From Cohnella algarum (GTDB lineage Bacteria > Bacillota > Bacilli > Paenibacillales > Paenibacillaceae), in assembly GCF_016937515.1 (NCBI RefSeq), contig NZ_JAFHKM010000002.1, forward strand, positions 4,025,001-4,089,000: a stretch of DNA of 64,000 nt, read 5' to 3'. Shown here piece after piece: positions 62,940-64,000 of this stretch (its first letter is position 1; each line of letters opens with the position of its first letter). The translations under genes and the position numbers were made by a program. The notes under the pieces were generated by a model. The model saw nothing but the letters and a program-made list of their open reading frames with translations. It had not been told where the DNA came from and did no database searches.

Positions 62940-63898
62940 ATGGACGGCATGATTACGGAAGACGGCCGGTTGAATCCGGAGTTCGGGGGGAGCGGGAGGC
63001 GCTCTACACCGGTTTGAACGGCTGCACGGTGGAGAGAGTTCGCATCTCCCCCGGCGAGAGCTACGTGTTCAAACCGCTGGCCGAAGGCGGGAATAGCCGG
63101 GAAGCTTGGGCGTACGAGCATGTGCGCCCCTCGCTTCCCGGCCTTTTTCCGCGGCTGATCGCGCGCTCGGCTGACGGGATTTCCGGACAGGGCTGGTTGT
63201 TGTTCGAAGATTTGGGGCCGCTTTCGCACCGTTTCAACGAAGGGACGGCTGCCGCCTTGATCGGGCAAATCGCCCGTTGGCACGCCTTGCCGACGGCATC
63301 GTTCGGCATCCGGTCCCGGCAGGGGCCGAAGCCGACGATCGGCGAAATGGCGGAAGCGTTGCGGCAGAACGAGGAGGAATGGGTGCCTTATCTTGAGGAA
63401 TTCCGCTGGCCGAAAGCGAGCATGCGCAGCTTGATCGCCGAAGCCCTCGAGCTGGAGAGGTCCGAATCCGTCGTGTTTTCGCACGGGGATCTGCATTTGG
63501 GCAATTACGCGATGACGGCGGGCGGGATCAGGGTGCTCGATTGGGAGCACGCGCATTTGAACAGCCGGCATTGGGACCTGTTTCACGTTCTCGATTTGTC
63601 CCATCCGTTATTTCCGAAAACGATGAATCCCGGCATGCGCGACCGTTTGCTCGAACGGTATCTGGATGCCGCCGAAGCGTTCGGCCCCCCGTCCGACAGG
63701 ACTCGTTTCCGGCGGGAATATTACGTTTTTTCGTCCGTTTTTTCGTTGTGGCTGCTGCTTTTGATCGAACGCGACCTGCGCCGCGAGGACGGAGTCTGGC
63801 CGGCGGATAAGCTTGAGGAGCAGCGTCTGGAAACGCTGGAAAACCTGCGTCAATGCTTGGCGTCGTTCATCATTTTGTCATATGTGAAAAAAAGTTGA
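62940..63898 (+). pseudogene. Aminoglycoside phosphotransferase (APH)-family kinase, single frameshift
   Basis: The body carries the APH/choline kinase signature: SYVFKPL with the ATP-site Lys, FEDLGPLSHRF, Brenner motif SHGDLHLGNYAM and the metal-site LDWEHAHLN. The ATG at 62940 with its GGAG-type site reads 15 codons and then runs out of frame at the G6 run 62985-62990. Adding one G joins it to EREALYTGLNGCTVERV and gives 319 residues. Without it, translation would have to begin at ~63014 or later. The substrate is unknown; many family members are not resistance enzymes. Confidence 0.83.
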
Positions 63899-63918
63899 CG
63901 AACTTTCCCATTCAACAG

Positions 63919-63948
63919 TTGAGTTCGATGACCCCTTTTAGGTAGAAT
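63919..63948 (+). promoter_or_regulatory. Promoter of the gene at the right edge
   Basis: TTGAGT (63919-63924), 18 bp, TAGAAT (63943-63948). Confidence 0.55.
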
Positions 63949-63984
63949 AAGGGATGGACACTTGAAGAAGCAGGGGGAGCATCG

Positions 63985-64000
63985 ATGTACAAGAGGATTT
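63985..64000 (+). CDS. Start of an unidentified gene (partial)
   Basis: An ATG at 63985 behind AGGGGGAG and a plausible promoter opens a frame beginning MYKRI that leaves the window at once. Nothing can be said about the product. Confidence 0.45.

Overview
The window looks like chromosome of a GC-rich, endospore-forming Gram-positive bacterium of the Paenibacillaceae (Cohnella/Paenibacillus type). The reasons are a complete spore-germination receptor operon, Bacillus-like HtpG with a HrcA-type CIRCE operator, several YesM/YesN-style two-component systems beside sugar-binding proteins, many glycoside hydrolases and AraC/LacI regulators, and purine-rich ribosome binding sites. No rRNA, tRNA, CRISPR or intact insertion sequence was seen.

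Layout. 1-5.6 kb: a truncated 7TM-PAS sensor, a LacI regulator and a divergent 1071-residue clan-A glycoside hydrolase. 5.7-10.5 kb: a frameshifted, motif-degenerate sigma-54-type regulator divergent from proline dehydrogenase, then an SDR and a LysR regulator. 10.5-16.4 kb (minus strand): membrane-anchored sugar-binding protein, histidine kinase and response regulator as a sensing trio, followed by a sugar/proton symporter. 16.4-19.4 kb: an MFS remnant, CIRCE-controlled htpG and a KhtT-like N-domain protein. 19.6-22.5 kb: AraC regulator divergent from a Gfo/Idh oxidoreductase and an aldo/keto reductase. 22.7-27 kb: a ger operon (A, B, C and a small D subunit) behind a sigma-G-like promoter. 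27-29.6 kb: an esterase and class II fumarase. 29.8-36.5 kb: a kinase, response regulator and sugar ABC importer without its ATPase. 36.8-43 kb: a lipoprotein, a UPF0173 hydrolase, a second oxidoreductase/aldo-keto reductase pair, and a secreted alpha/beta hydrolase. 43.3-51.2 kb: a carbohydrate locus with two AraC regulators, a GHL6/GH151-like hydrolase, fructokinase and GH78 rhamnosidase. 51.2-52.5 kb: noncoding DNA with two unrelated tandem-repeat arrays. 52.5-55.4 kb: an apparently autoregulated LacI-ThuA-Gfo/Idh operon. 55.4-64 kb: an Rhs fragment, a Gln-rich protein, a PfpI protein, a PLD-like lipoprotein, an acetyl-esterase-like protein, a MocR/aminotransferase pair, PhoU and an APH-family kinase.

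The common theme is sensing, importing and processing plant-type sugars, each module having its own local regulator. Candidate CcpA (cre) sites near three carbohydrate genes suggest catabolite control.

Five genes are each broken by one frameshift, and in every case adding a single base to a run of five or six G/C restores a full-length family protein. This points to homopolymer undercalling in the assembly rather than five independent pseudogenes. The most interesting biology is the CIRCE element on htpG, the 12-copy 52-bp array, the sensor trio beside a symporter, and the degenerate sigma-54-type regulator.
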